A stretch of DNA of 64,000 nt from Candidatus Tectomicrobia bacterium (GTDB taxonomy: Bacteria > UBA8248), in NCBI GenBank assembly GCA_016192135.1, contig JACPUR010000019.1:159291-223290 (forward strand), written 5' to 3'. Under the pieces are notes generated by a model. The model had not been told where the DNA came from. It ran no database searches and saw nothing but the letters and a program-made list of their open reading frames with translations. Shown one piece after another: positions 14,481 to 22,094 of this stretch; the stretch's first letter is position 1, and each line of letters starts with the position of its first letter. The translations under genes were made by a program, and so were the position numbers.

Positions 14481-15317
14481 ATGCGGATGCGCTCTCTCGC
14501 GGGTTTCGCTCTCTTCTTTGCTTTCGTCACCGCCTCCGCGGGCCTTGCCGGCGCGGCGGAGCGCCTCAAGCTCGCCACCACCACCAGCACGTCCAACTCG
14601 GGTCTGCTGAAGTACCTTCATCCCGTCTTCGAGGAGAAGCATGGGGTGAAGGTGGACGTGATCGCCGTGGGCACAGGCCAGGCGCTGCGCCTCGGGCGGA
14701 ACAGGGACGTGGACGTGGTGCTCGTCCACGCCCGCGCCGCCGAGGACAAGTTCGTGGCGGAGGGCCACGGCGTGAACCGCCGGGACGTGATGTACAACGA
14801 CTTCATCGTGGCTGGCCCCAAGAAGGACCCAGCGGGGGTCCGGGGGATGAAGGACGCCGTGGCCGCCTTCAAGAAAGTGGCGGGGAAGAAGGCCCTCTGG
14901 TTCAGCCGCGGCGACGACTCGGGCACCCACAAGATGGAGCTCCGGCTCTGGAAGGCGGCGGGCCTGGGCAAGCCCTCGGGCGGGTGGTACCGCTCCCTGG
15001 GCCAGGGGATGGGCAACACTCTCATTGCGGCGGACGAGAAGGGGGCCTACACCCTCGCCGACCGGGGCACCTACATCGCCCTGACCGCCAAGAAGAAGAT
15101 CGGGCTCGAGATCGCCATCGAGGGCGACAAGAAGCTCTTCAACCCCTACGGCGTCATCGCCGTCAACCCCAAGAAGCATCCCCACGTGAAGTACGACCTG
15201 GCGATGAAGTACGTGAACTTCCTCGTCTCCCCTGAGGGCCAAAAGCTCATCGGCGGCTTTGCGATGGAGGGGAAGGTGCTCTTCTTCCCCTCGGCGGGGG
15301 GGGCTGGCGGCAACTGA
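14481..15317 (+). CDS. tupA: Tungstate ABC transporter, substrate-binding protein
   Basis: Periplasmic tungstate-binding protein of 278 residues. A signal peptide (MRMRSLAGFALFFAFVTASA, cleavage near AGAAE) is followed by the TupA hallmarks: ATTTSTSNSGLL, VGTGQALRLGRNRDVDVVLV, YNDFIVAGPKKDPAG, and SRGDDSGTHKMELRLW. The TTSTSNSG and SRGDDSGTH loops bind the oxyanion in this family. Start 14481 has AGGAAAGGAGA 6-7 nt upstream; the longer open frame to 14241 runs through the repeat and is rejected. It is followed by tupB and tupC and preceded by the HTH-PBP regulator. Confidence 0.93.
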   Translation: MRMRSLAGFALFFAFVTASAGLAGAAERLKLATTTSTSNSGLLKYLHPVFEEKHGVKVDVIAVGTGQALRLGRNRDVDVVLVHARAAEDKFVAEGHGVNRRDVMYNDFIVAGPKKDPAGVRGMKDAVAAFKKVAGKKALWFSRGDDSGTHKMELRLWKAAGLGKPSGGWYRSLGQGMGNTLIAADEKGAYTLADRGTYIALTAKKKIGLEIAIEGDKKLFNPYGVIAVNPKKHPHVKYDLAMKYVNFLVSPEGQKLIGGFAMEGKVLFFPSAGGAGGN

Positions 15318-15384
15318 CGGTTCGGGCCTTCTGGTGCATTCCGGCTGGTGCATTCCGGGGTTCCAGGGCCGCAGGTCCAAATAC

Positions 15385-15423
15385 GTAGGGGCGAGGCTTC
15401 GCTTCGCTCCGTTCGGAATGACA
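15385..15423. repeat. Hybrid repeat: family A half joined to family B half
   Basis: GTAGGGGCGAGGC (15385-15397), the left end of family A, runs directly into TTCGCTTCGCTCC and TTCGGAATGACA, the right end of family B. It lies in the tupA-tupB gap, so the transporter genes are separated by a composite element. Confidence 0.7.
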
Positions 15424-15457
15424 CCCTCATGGGTACCGCGCTCGGCCAGGGAAAAAG

Positions 15458-16144
15458 ATGGACTTTCTCATTGAAGGCTTCTACGAAGGCCTCCTCCGCG
15501 TCCTGACGGGAGATCCCGAGGTCTGGCGGGCCGCCGGGGTGACGCTGCAGGTGAGCCTGTGGGCGACTCTCCTGGCCTCTTCGCTCGGGCTCCCGGCGGG
15601 GTACCTGCTCGCCGTGGCGAGGTTCCGGGGACGCGGCCTCGTCGTCGGGCTGCTTCAGAGCCTCCTCGGATTTCCGACAGTCGTCATCGGCCTCCTCGTT
15701 TATGGCCTGCTCTCCCGGCGCGGCCCTCTGGGCGGGATGGACCTGCTCTTCTCGCCCTCGGCGATCGTGGCCGGGCTCTGCGTCCTGGCCCTTCCGATCG
15801 CCGCCGTATACGGAATGACGTCGGTCGCCGGGGTGGACGCCGGGGCGCGCGAGACGGCGCTCACCCTCGGCGCCTCCGCGGGCCGCGCCGCCTGGACGGT
15901 GTTCCGGGAGGCGCGCTTCGGCCTGATGGCCGCCGTGCTGGGGGCTTTCGGGCGGGTGGCCTCCGAGGTGGGCATCGCCATGATGCTCGGCGGAAACATC
16001 GAGGGCCACACCCGCACCCTCACCACCGCCATCGCGCTCGAGAGCATGAAGGGCGAGTTCGGCTTCGGCATCGCGCTGGGGATGGTGCTGATGTCGATCA
16101 TGATCGCGGTGAGCTTCCTCTCCCGCCTCCTGCAGAGGCCCTGA
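15458..16144 (+). CDS. tupB: Tungstate ABC transporter, permease
   Basis: Inner-membrane permease of 228 residues with five to six hydrophobic segments. The cytoplasmic EAA-type loop and its surroundings read GAFGRVASEVGIAMMLGGNI, followed by TRTLTTAIALE, the pattern typical of TupB/WtpB-like permeases. AGGGAAAA precedes the ATG. Its TGA stop overlaps the tupC start (ATGA at 16144), so the two are translationally coupled. Confidence 0.93.
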   Translation: MDFLIEGFYEGLLRVLTGDPEVWRAAGVTLQVSLWATLLASSLGLPAGYLLAVARFRGRGLVVGLLQSLLGFPTVVIGLLVYGLLSRRGPLGGMDLLFSPSAIVAGLCVLALPIAAVYGMTSVAGVDAGARETALTLGASAGRAAWTVFREARFGLMAAVLGAFGRVASEVGIAMMLGGNIEGHTRTLTTAIALESMKGEFGFGIALGMVLMSIMIAVSFLSRLLQRP

Positions 16145-16818
16145 TGGAGGGGAGGACCGTGACGGGCGGGGGCTTCCGGCTGGAAGGCGTGCGCGTGCGC
16201 CTGGGCGGGGCGGTTGTCCTCGATGTGGAGGAATTGGCCATCCCCGCCGGGGGCGCCACCCTCCTCACCGGGCCGAACGGGGCGGGCAAGACCACCCTCC
16301 TGCGCCTGCTCGCGGGCCTCCTCCCGCCGGAGGACGGCGCGCTGACCTACCGGGGGAACCCGGTCCCCTTCGGACAGGCGGGCCTCGCCCACCGCCGCCG
16401 GGTGACGATGCTCGCCCAGTCGCCATTCCTCTTCAGCGGGAGCGTTCTCTACAACGCGGCCTACGGCCTGAGGGCGAGGGGGGTCCCCCGGGCCGAGGCG
16501 GAAGGGGGAGCCCGCGAGGCGCTCGAGGCGGCGGGACTGCTCCACCTCTCCCAGCGGAGCGCCCATTCCCTCTCGGGCGGGGAGCGCAAGCGCGCCGCCC
16601 TGGCGCGGGCGATTGCCTGCGGGGCCGAGACCCTCCTGCTGGACGAGCCGACGGCCGAGGTGGACCGGGAATCGGCCGAGCGCATCCGCGCGGCCGTCCA
16701 GGCGCTGACCGGGGCGGGAAAGACCGTGGTGGTGTGCAGCCATCAGCCGGAATGGGCCGGCGTCCGGGGGGAAATCCGCCTGGAGCACGGCCGGTTGGCC
16801 GCCCTTCCGAATTCCTGA
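16144..16818 (+). CDS. tupC: Tungstate ABC transporter, ATP-binding protein
   Basis: Cytoplasmic ATPase of 224 residues. Visible motifs are Walker A GPNGAGKT (43-50), Q-loop MLAQSPFLF, ABC signature LSGGERKRAALARAI, Walker B TLLLDEPTAEVD and the switch histidine in VVVCSHQ. There is no C-terminal regulatory extension. It starts at the ATG overlapping the tupB stop. With tupA and tupB it makes a complete importer for tungstate, the cofactor metal of some formate dehydrogenases and aldehyde oxidoreductases. Confidence 0.92.
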   Translation: MEGRTVTGGGFRLEGVRVRLGGAVVLDVEELAIPAGGATLLTGPNGAGKTTLLRLLAGLLPPEDGALTYRGNPVPFGQAGLAHRRRVTMLAQSPFLFSGSVLYNAAYGLRARGVPRAEAEGGAREALEAAGLLHLSQRSAHSLSGGERKRAALARAIACGAETLLLDEPTAEVDRESAERIRAAVQALTGAGKTVVVCSHQPEWAGVRGEIRLEHGRLAALPNS

Positions 16819-16874
16819 TAGGGTTATCTCGAATTGAGATGCCCCGGCGGAAGCGGGGTCAGGAAAATCAGCAA

Positions 16875-17414
16875 ATGGCGGTGTTTCGCATGCTCGCGGT
16901 TGTGGTCGCCATCTGGACTTTGTCGGCGGACGCCGCGCTCGCGGCGCCGCAGGAAGTGCACCCCCTCACGCGGAGCGAGTGCGCGGCGGTGCGCGAGATG
17001 CTGGAGGAGGCGGTGCCCATCGGGCCCGGCTGGCGGATGTCGGAATCCGCCTTCCCGCCAGGCGTCCCTTGGGTGAGCGGGCGGTTCTGCCGGCTGCTGG
17101 CGGTGGGAACGGGCGAGCACGTGGAGAGCGAGAAGATTCGCTCCGCCGAGGACATCGCCGGATACATCGCCGGCGCCCTCCGGCGCGCCGACTGGTCGGA
17201 GGAGCATTTCGCGCGGAAGTTCCGGGCCGAGGAGAACGGGCAGAGGGCGTTCGCCCTTGAGAAGGGCCGGGCGGTCTGCCGGGTGACGCTGGTTTCCAAG
17301 CCTGTGAGCGCCGTCTCCGCCCGTCCGGTCCGGGAGGCCCGGAAGAACGGGGCGGGTTCCCTCTCGCCCTATGAGCGGTCCTACTGGATCGGGGTGGACT
17401 GCTTCAAGCGCTAG
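16875..17414 (+). CDS. Secreted/periplasmic protein of unknown function
   Basis: A 179-residue protein beginning MAVFRMLAVVVAIWTLSADA, a clear Sec signal peptide with cleavage after ALAA. The mature part has four cysteines (SECAAVREM, GRFCRLLAVG, GRAVCRVTLV, WIGVDCFKR), which could form two disulfides. AGGAAA lies upstream of the ATG; longer starts at 16734 or 16839 would bury the signal peptide. It begins 57 nt after tupC on the same strand and may be co-transcribed, but I see nothing linking it to tungstate. Family not recognised. Confidence 0.6.
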   Translation: MAVFRMLAVVVAIWTLSADAALAAPQEVHPLTRSECAAVREMLEEAVPIGPGWRMSESAFPPGVPWVSGRFCRLLAVGTGEHVESEKIRSAEDIAGYIAGALRRADWSEEHFARKFRAEENGQRAFALEKGRAVCRVTLVSKPVSAVSARPVREARKNGAGSLSPYERSYWIGVDCFKR

Positions 17415-17477
17415 AATCCCTCGCCCATTCCCTCCGTTTTCGCCGAACCTTCTTTAAAAAAACTTTAACGTCATATC

Positions 17478-17506
17478 TTTCAGTCATCACAGATTTCTCA
17501 TATAAT
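17478..17506 (+). promoter_or_regulatory. Sigma-70-type promoter for the lytic transglycosylase gene
   Basis: An AT-rich stretch (17450-17530) contains an exact TATAAT at 17501-17506, with the weak -35 candidate TTTCAG at 17478-17483, 17 nt upstream. The next gene on this strand starts at 17609. Confidence 0.5.
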
Positions 17507-17608
17507 CGAAACCTTAAAGTCACCCGATAAGAAAGGGTCAGCCCGTTATTTCCGCCCCGCCGGTTCGCAAGAGCGTGAGCCGGCTCGGCCAAAAAGGATG
17601 AAGCCGCC

Positions 17609-19960
17609 TTGAGCTGGAGCCGGAAACTCGTTCTCGGAGCCGCCGCCCTCGCCATTCTCGCCTCTCCCGCCAGGCCCTCCGAGGGGGCGAAAAATCCCTC
17701 CCTTTTCCCCGTTTCGGGCGTGATTCAAGAACAAAAACAGTTCTGGGTGAGGGTTTTCGCCCGGGTGTCGACCTCGGAAGTCGTCATCCACGACGAGGAG
17801 ACCCTCCAGGTCTTCTCCGTCATGCGGCTCGACGCTCCCTGGGACGGCCGGAGCAGCCAGCGCCACGCCATCCGGGCCGAGCGGGAGCGGCACGAGGCGG
17901 TCCTCCTGGCGCTGGCCGACGGGCGGACGCCGCCCCCCGGGACCGCGGCGCTGGCCGAGCGCCTGCGCAAGGCGCTCGCCGGGGAGAGCCGCCAGGAGAT
18001 GCGGCGCGCCGCCTACAGCCTGCGGGCCCAGCCGGGCCTGAAGGAGAAGTTCCGGGAGGGGTATATCCGCTCGGGCCGCTACCTGCCGCGCTTCGAGGCG
18101 ATCTTCCGGTCGCGGAACCTGCCGGCCGACCTCGCCCTGCTCCCCCACGTCGAGAGCGGTTTCGAGGAGCGCGCCTACAGCAAGGCCCGCGCGGTCGGGA
18201 TGTGGCAGTTCATGCAGCCGACGGCGCGCCTCTTCATGCGGGCGGACGGCGCGGTGGACGGGCGCCGCGATCCGTTCATCGCGGCGGAGGGAGCCGCCGA
18301 TCTCCTGCGCCAGAACTACCAGGAGCTCGGCGCCTGGCCCCTCGCCCTCACCGCCTACAACCACGGCGCCCAGGGGATGCAGCGGGCGGTGGCCACGGTG
18401 GGCTCGCGCGACATGGACCTAATCGTGAGGCGCTACAAGGGGCGCCTCTTCGGCTTCGCCTCGCGCAACTTCTACGGGGAGTTCCTGGCGGCGGTCCACA
18501 TCCACCGCAACATCCGGGAGTTCTACGGCCCGCTGCGGCAGGACCCGCCCGCGCGCTTCGACGTCTTCCACGTGCCCCGGCCCGTCTCGCTGACCGATCT
18601 CGCGGGCCGCATCGGCGTCCCGCGCGAGGCCCTGCGCCCCATGAATCCGGCGCTGGGTGCCTGGGTGGCGCGGGGGAAGGGGCACATCCCGAGAGGGTAT
18701 CCCCTGCGCGTGCCGGCGGGGCAGGGGACCCAGGTGGCACGGGCCTACGCGGCGGGGGCCTCCCAGCCCGCGGCCGCTCCGGAGGGCTCCGAGTGGGCCT
18801 TCGTCGCCCCCGGCGACACCCTGAGCGCCATCGCCTCGCGCCATAAGGTCACGGTGGCGGCTCTCATGTCCGCGAACGGGCTCCAGGACGCCCTGATCCA
18901 TCCGGGGGACCGCCTGAGCGTCCCGGCCGTGTCCTCAAGGAAGCCCGAGAAGAAGGCGCCGGAGAAGCGGGAGGCCGCCCCCGTCCAGGTGGCGAAGAAG
19001 GAGGCCGCCCCCGTCCAGGCCGCGAGGAAGGAGGAGCCCCCCGCGGTGGAGCCCGGCGAGGCGCTGAAGGAGATCGCCCGCGCGGACGGCCTCACCATTC
19101 AGGACTTCATCGAGGCGGCCGAGCTGGAGGACATCGAGACGCAGTCGGAGGACGGCTTCCTCCTGGCCGAGGCGGTCCCCCAAAAGGAGGGGCCGCCGGC
19201 CCCGCTCCAGGCCCGGGAAGAGACCGCCCCGCGCGTGGCCGTCGTGAAGAAGGGCGATACGCTCGTCGAAATCGCCGCGCGACACAAGGTCAGCGTGCAG
19301 GACCTCATGGCGGCGAACAAGCTGCGGGGCACCCTCATCCGCCCGGGCGACAGGCTCGCGCTGCCGGGGATGCCCGCTCCGGAGAAGCCGAAGAAGAAGG
19401 AAGCGCCGGTCCAGGCGGCCCTCGTCCCGGCGGCGCCCCCGTCCGTGAAGTCCCCGGCCTCGCTCGATGCCAAGGAGGCGGCGCCCACCGCGCCGCTCGC
19501 GGCCCTCCGCGAGGAGGCCCTCCGGCAGGCGCTGGCCGTCTCGGTTCCGAACGGAAGCCAGATCGGCCGGGTCAGCATCTACGAGAGCGAGACGATCAGC
19601 CATTTCGCCGAATGGCTGGAGGTGTCGCCCGTCCGGCTCCGGCAGCTCAACGACATCCGGGGGGGCCGCGCCATGCCCATGGGCCGGACCCTGAAGGTCC
19701 CGCTGGACCGGGTGTCGCGGGCGGAGTTCCTGGAACGGCGGCTCTCCTATCACCGGGGCCTCAAGGAGGAGTTCGACCGCAAGTTCGAGGTATCGGGAAC
19801 GGTGCGGCACAAGCTCGCGCCCAAGGAAAACGTCTGGGTGCTGGTCACCCGGACCTACAAGATCCCGCTCTGGCTCGTCCGGGGCTACAATCCCGGAAAA
19901 GACCTCCGCCGCCTGGCCGCGGGCGAAGAGATCGTGTTTCCTCTCGTTAAGCCCCGGTGA
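17609..19960 (+). CDS. Membrane-bound lytic transglycosylase (MltD-like) with LysM repeats
   Basis: Periplasmic murein lytic transglycosylase of 783 residues. After an N-terminal signal (residues 1-22), the SLT catalytic domain spans about 165-300 with LLPHVESGFEERAYSKARAV (catalytic Glu182), GMWQFMQPTAR and LALTAYNHG. LysM peptidoglycan-binding modules follow near 396-440 (VAPGDTLSAIASRHKVTVAA) and 545-590 (VKKGDTLVEIAARHKVSVQD). Weaker LysM-like copies lie near 490 and 680-725, joined by Lys/Ala/Pro-rich linkers with the repeat EAAPVQVAKKEAAPVQAARK. Translation appears to start at TTG 17609: AAGGA lies 10 nt upstream and the nearby ATG at 17599 meets a stop after four codons. It stands alone behind its own promoter. 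Confidence 0.88.
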   Translation: MSWSRKLVLGAAALAILASPARPSEGAKNPSLFPVSGVIQEQKQFWVRVFARVSTSEVVIHDEETLQVFSVMRLDAPWDGRSSQRHAIRAERERHEAVLLALADGRTPPPGTAALAERLRKALAGESRQEMRRAAYSLRAQPGLKEKFREGYIRSGRYLPRFEAIFRSRNLPADLALLPHVESGFEERAYSKARAVGMWQFMQPTARLFMRADGAVDGRRDPFIAAEGAADLLRQNYQELGAWPLALTAYNHGAQGMQRAVATVGSRDMDLIVRRYKGRLFGFASRNFYGEFLAAVHIHRNIREFYGPLRQDPPARFDVFHVPRPVSLTDLAGRIGVPREALRPMNPALGAWVARGKGHIPRGYPLRVPAGQGTQVARAYAAGASQPAAAPEGSEWAFVAPGDTLSAIASRHKVTVAALMSANGLQDALIHPGDRLSVPAVSSRKPEKKAPEKREAAPVQVAKKEAAPVQAARKEEPPAVEPGEALKEIARADGLTIQDFIEAAELEDIETQSEDGFLLAEAVPQKEGPPAPLQAREETAPRVAVVKKGDTLVEIAARHKVSVQDLMAANKLRGTLIRPGDRLALPGMPAPEKPKKKEAPVQAALVPAAPPSVKSPASLDAKEAAPTAPLAALREEALRQALAVSVPNGSQIGRVSIYESETISHFAEWLEVSPVRLRQLNDIRGGRAMPMGRTLKVPLDRVSRAEFLERRLSYHRGLKEEFDRKFEVSGTVRHKLAPKENVWVLVTRTYKIPLWLVRGYNPGKDLRRLAAGEEIVFPLVKPR

Positions 19961-19966
19961 AAACTC

Positions 19967-20016
19967 CGCCCCGGGAGGACGCCGGGGGCCTCCTTGTCCC
20001 CGGGGGCGCTTTGGTT
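19967..20016 (+). terminator. Probable intrinsic terminator after the transglycosylase gene
   Basis: CGCCCCGGGA (19967-19976) can pair with TCCCCGGGGGCG (19997-20008), enclosing a smaller GGA/TCC stem, and is followed by CTTTGGTTT. The T tract is weak, so efficiency is uncertain. Confidence 0.45.
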
Positions 20017-20121
20017 TATAGGAGAGGTCCGTCCGGCGGTCCGCAGGCACGGGCCTTTGTATTCATTTCGCCTTGATTCAGGCGAGGTTGGCGTCCCGCC
20101 CTGGCGTTGGGAGGCGGAATC

Positions 20122-21222
20122 GTGGAGATCACGGTCAAGCGCGACACGCTGCTTCGCGCCCTCCAGATGATGCAGGGCGTGGCCGAGAGCCGCAGCAGCG
20201 CCATGCCGATCCTCCAGAACGTCCTCATCGAGACCGAGGGCAAGAAGAAGTTCCGGATGCTCGGGACGAACCTCGACATCAGCCTCAAGGCCGCCTTCGA
20301 GGCCGAGGTCGGCAAGGCGGGGAAGACCACCCTGAACGCCCGCCGCTTCTTCGACATCGTGCGGGAGCTGCCCGAAGCCGACGTGCGCCTGGCCGAGGAG
20401 CAGGGCCAGTGGGCGCGCATCGTCTGCGAGCGCTCGAGCTTCCGCCTGCCGGGCCTGCCCCCGGCGGATTTCCCGAGCCTGCCGGAGGCCAAGGGGGCCG
20501 AGTCCCACAAGCTCCCGGCCAAGACCCTGGGCGACATGATCCGCAAGACCATGTTCGCCATCTCGCAGGACGAGACCCGCTACACTTACAACGGCGTCTT
20601 CATGGAGTCCGAGGACGAGAAGCTGCGTCTCGTGGCCACCGACGGCCACCGGCTCGCCCTCATCGAGCGCCCCTGCCCGGGGCTCAAGCTGGAGCGCGGG
20701 GTGATCGTCCACAAGAAGGCGCTCGGGGAGCTGGTGAAGCTCCTGCAGGGCTCGGGCGAGGAGGTGGCGGTCGCGCTCACCCAGAACCACATCCTCTTCC
20801 AGATGGAGAGCGTGGAGCTCTCCGCGCGCCTCATCGACGGCGAGTTCCCCAAGTACCGCCAGGTGATCCCCAAGCACGACGGCAGCGCCATCCTCACCGA
20901 CCGCGAGGCGCTGGTGCGCGCGCTCCGGCGCGTGTCGCTGCTCTCGAACGAGACGCGCATGGTCAAGTTCGTCTTCCAGCCGGGCCAGCTCACGCTGACC
21001 ACCAACGGCTCGGAGGCGGGCGAGGCCGAGGAGGTCCTGGAATCCGACTACGGCGGCGAGAAGCTCGAGATCGGCTTCAACTCGCGCTATTGCCTCGACG
21101 TGCTGGGAATCCTCGACGAGCCCAAGGTGCGGTTCGAGCTGAAGGACTCCCTCAGCCCCGGCGTCATCACGCCCGAGGGATCCGAGGGCTACACCTACGT
21201 CGTCATGCCCATGCGGGTGTAG
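20122..21222 (+). CDS. dnaN: DNA polymerase III beta subunit (sliding clamp)
   Basis: The ring clamp that tethers DNA polymerase III to the template. The 366-residue protein starts MEITVKRDTLLRALQMMQGV and shows conserved clamp segments: SSAMPILQNVLIE, LNARRFFDIVRELPEADV, RSSFRLPGLPPADFP, VATDGHRLALIERPC, GEFPKYRQVIPK and the C-terminal YTYVVMPMRV that ends in the family's V-M-P-M-R motif. The GTG at 20122 is chosen because GGGAGG lies 7 nt upstream. It is unusual in standing away from dnaA, recF and gyrB: its neighbours are a transglycosylase and an XRE regulator, and no DnaA-box cluster is evident nearby. Confidence 0.95.
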   Translation: MEITVKRDTLLRALQMMQGVAESRSSAMPILQNVLIETEGKKKFRMLGTNLDISLKAAFEAEVGKAGKTTLNARRFFDIVRELPEADVRLAEEQGQWARIVCERSSFRLPGLPPADFPSLPEAKGAESHKLPAKTLGDMIRKTMFAISQDETRYTYNGVFMESEDEKLRLVATDGHRLALIERPCPGLKLERGVIVHKKALGELVKLLQGSGEEVAVALTQNHILFQMESVELSARLIDGEFPKYRQVIPKHDGSAILTDREALVRALRRVSLLSNETRMVKFVFQPGQLTLTTNGSEAGEAEEVLESDYGGEKLEIGFNSRYCLDVLGILDEPKVRFELKDSLSPGVITPEGSEGYTYVVMPMRV

Positions 21223-21374
21223 GGCCCGCTCCGGCTGGACATTCCAGACATCCCAATGTTAGCCTGAGAGCCGCTGGACGGTAGGATCATCTCAAAGCCC
21301 ATCGAAAAGTGAACGGCGTTGCCTTGCCGCCAGGGTCCCGGTTCCTCCAACCGGATATGCGTTTGGTGGGAGCA

Positions 21375-22028
21375 ATGAGGATAAACTCGGAAATGGCGAA
21401 TGGAAGCCGCCCCGCGGCGCGGGGCCCGAAGGCCGGCAAGGGTGCCGGCCGCAGGAAGGGCGCCGTGCAGGTGCCCGAGGTCCGGATCGGTGAGAAGGTG
21501 CGCGGCCTGCGCAAGAAGCAGGGGTACTCCATCCAGAAGCTCGCGGAGCTGTCGGGCGTCTCCCCGGCCGGCATCTACAAGATCGAAACCAACGGAATGG
21601 TCCCCACGGTCACGACCCTGGTGAAGCTCGCGGTCGCGCTCGAGCAGCCGGTGAGCTACTTCGTGGAGCAGGGGGAGAGCCTGCCCGAGGTCCGCTGCAT
21701 CCGAAAGGGCGAGCGCATGCTCCTGGCGAGCGGCCAGGAAGGGCGCACCGAGGTGGTCGCCGAGCGCCTGCGCGGGGGAAGGCTGGAGACGCTCTTCCGC
21801 ACCCTGGAGGCCGGCGCCAGGAGCCGCGCCCCCCACGTCCAGGCCGGGTGCGAGCACTTCGTCTACTGCCTCAAGGGCGAGCTGGCCGTTCAGCGGGGAG
21901 ACGAGACGTTCCAGCTCAAGGAAGGCGATTCCCTCCACTACCAAGCCAACGGGCGGGTGACCTTCGAGAACACGGCGCGCTCGGTCGCGCAGTTCCTGAT
22001 CGTCCATGCCCACGCCACGGCCAACTGA
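21375..22028 (+). CDS. XRE-family transcriptional regulator with C-terminal cupin domain
   Basis: A one-component regulator. After a basic, low-complexity N-terminus, a helix-turn-helix of the XRE/Cro type reads GEKVRGLRKKQGYSIQKLAE, LSGVSPAGIYKIE and TVTTLVKLAVAL. The C-terminal 75 residues are a cupin barrel (HVQAGCEHFVYCLKGELAVQ, GDSLHYQANGRVTF) that should bind a small ligand. The start is uncertain: ATG 21375 has GGGAG only 2 nt upstream, 21393 is possible, and a GTG at 21309 would add 22 residues. The MFS gene follows 66 nt downstream, so the carrier's substrate may be the ligand. Confidence 0.85.
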   Translation: MRINSEMANGSRPAARGPKAGKGAGRRKGAVQVPEVRIGEKVRGLRKKQGYSIQKLAELSGVSPAGIYKIETNGMVPTVTTLVKLAVALEQPVSYFVEQGESLPEVRCIRKGERMLLASGQEGRTEVVAERLRGGRLETLFRTLEAGARSRAPHVQAGCEHFVYCLKGELAVQRGDETFQLKEGDSLHYQANGRVTFENTARSVAQFLIVHAHATAN

Positions 22029-22029
22029 G

Positions 22030-22072
22030 CCGGCCGGAGGGCCCGGGGAAGCCTCCCGGGCCCCCCGGCCGG
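22030..22072 (+). terminator. Strong G+C-rich hairpin after the XRE-cupin gene
   Basis: GGCCGG and GGGCCCGGG pair with CCCGGGCCC and CCGGCC around a short loop directly after the stop codon. No T tract follows, so it may be an attenuator, a processing site or a factor-dependent terminator between the regulator and the MFS gene. Confidence 0.35.
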
Positions 22073-22094
22073 GCTTCGCCCGCCCGGCCCCCGC

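Noticed and set aside
16825..16840. ATCTC/GAGAT inverted repeat downstream of tupC as a terminator or operator
   Set aside because: Only 5-bp arms, no T tract, and no promoter boxes next to it.
19960..20121. A replication origin beside dnaN
   Set aside because: No TTATCCACA-type DnaA boxes or AT-rich unwinding element could be found.
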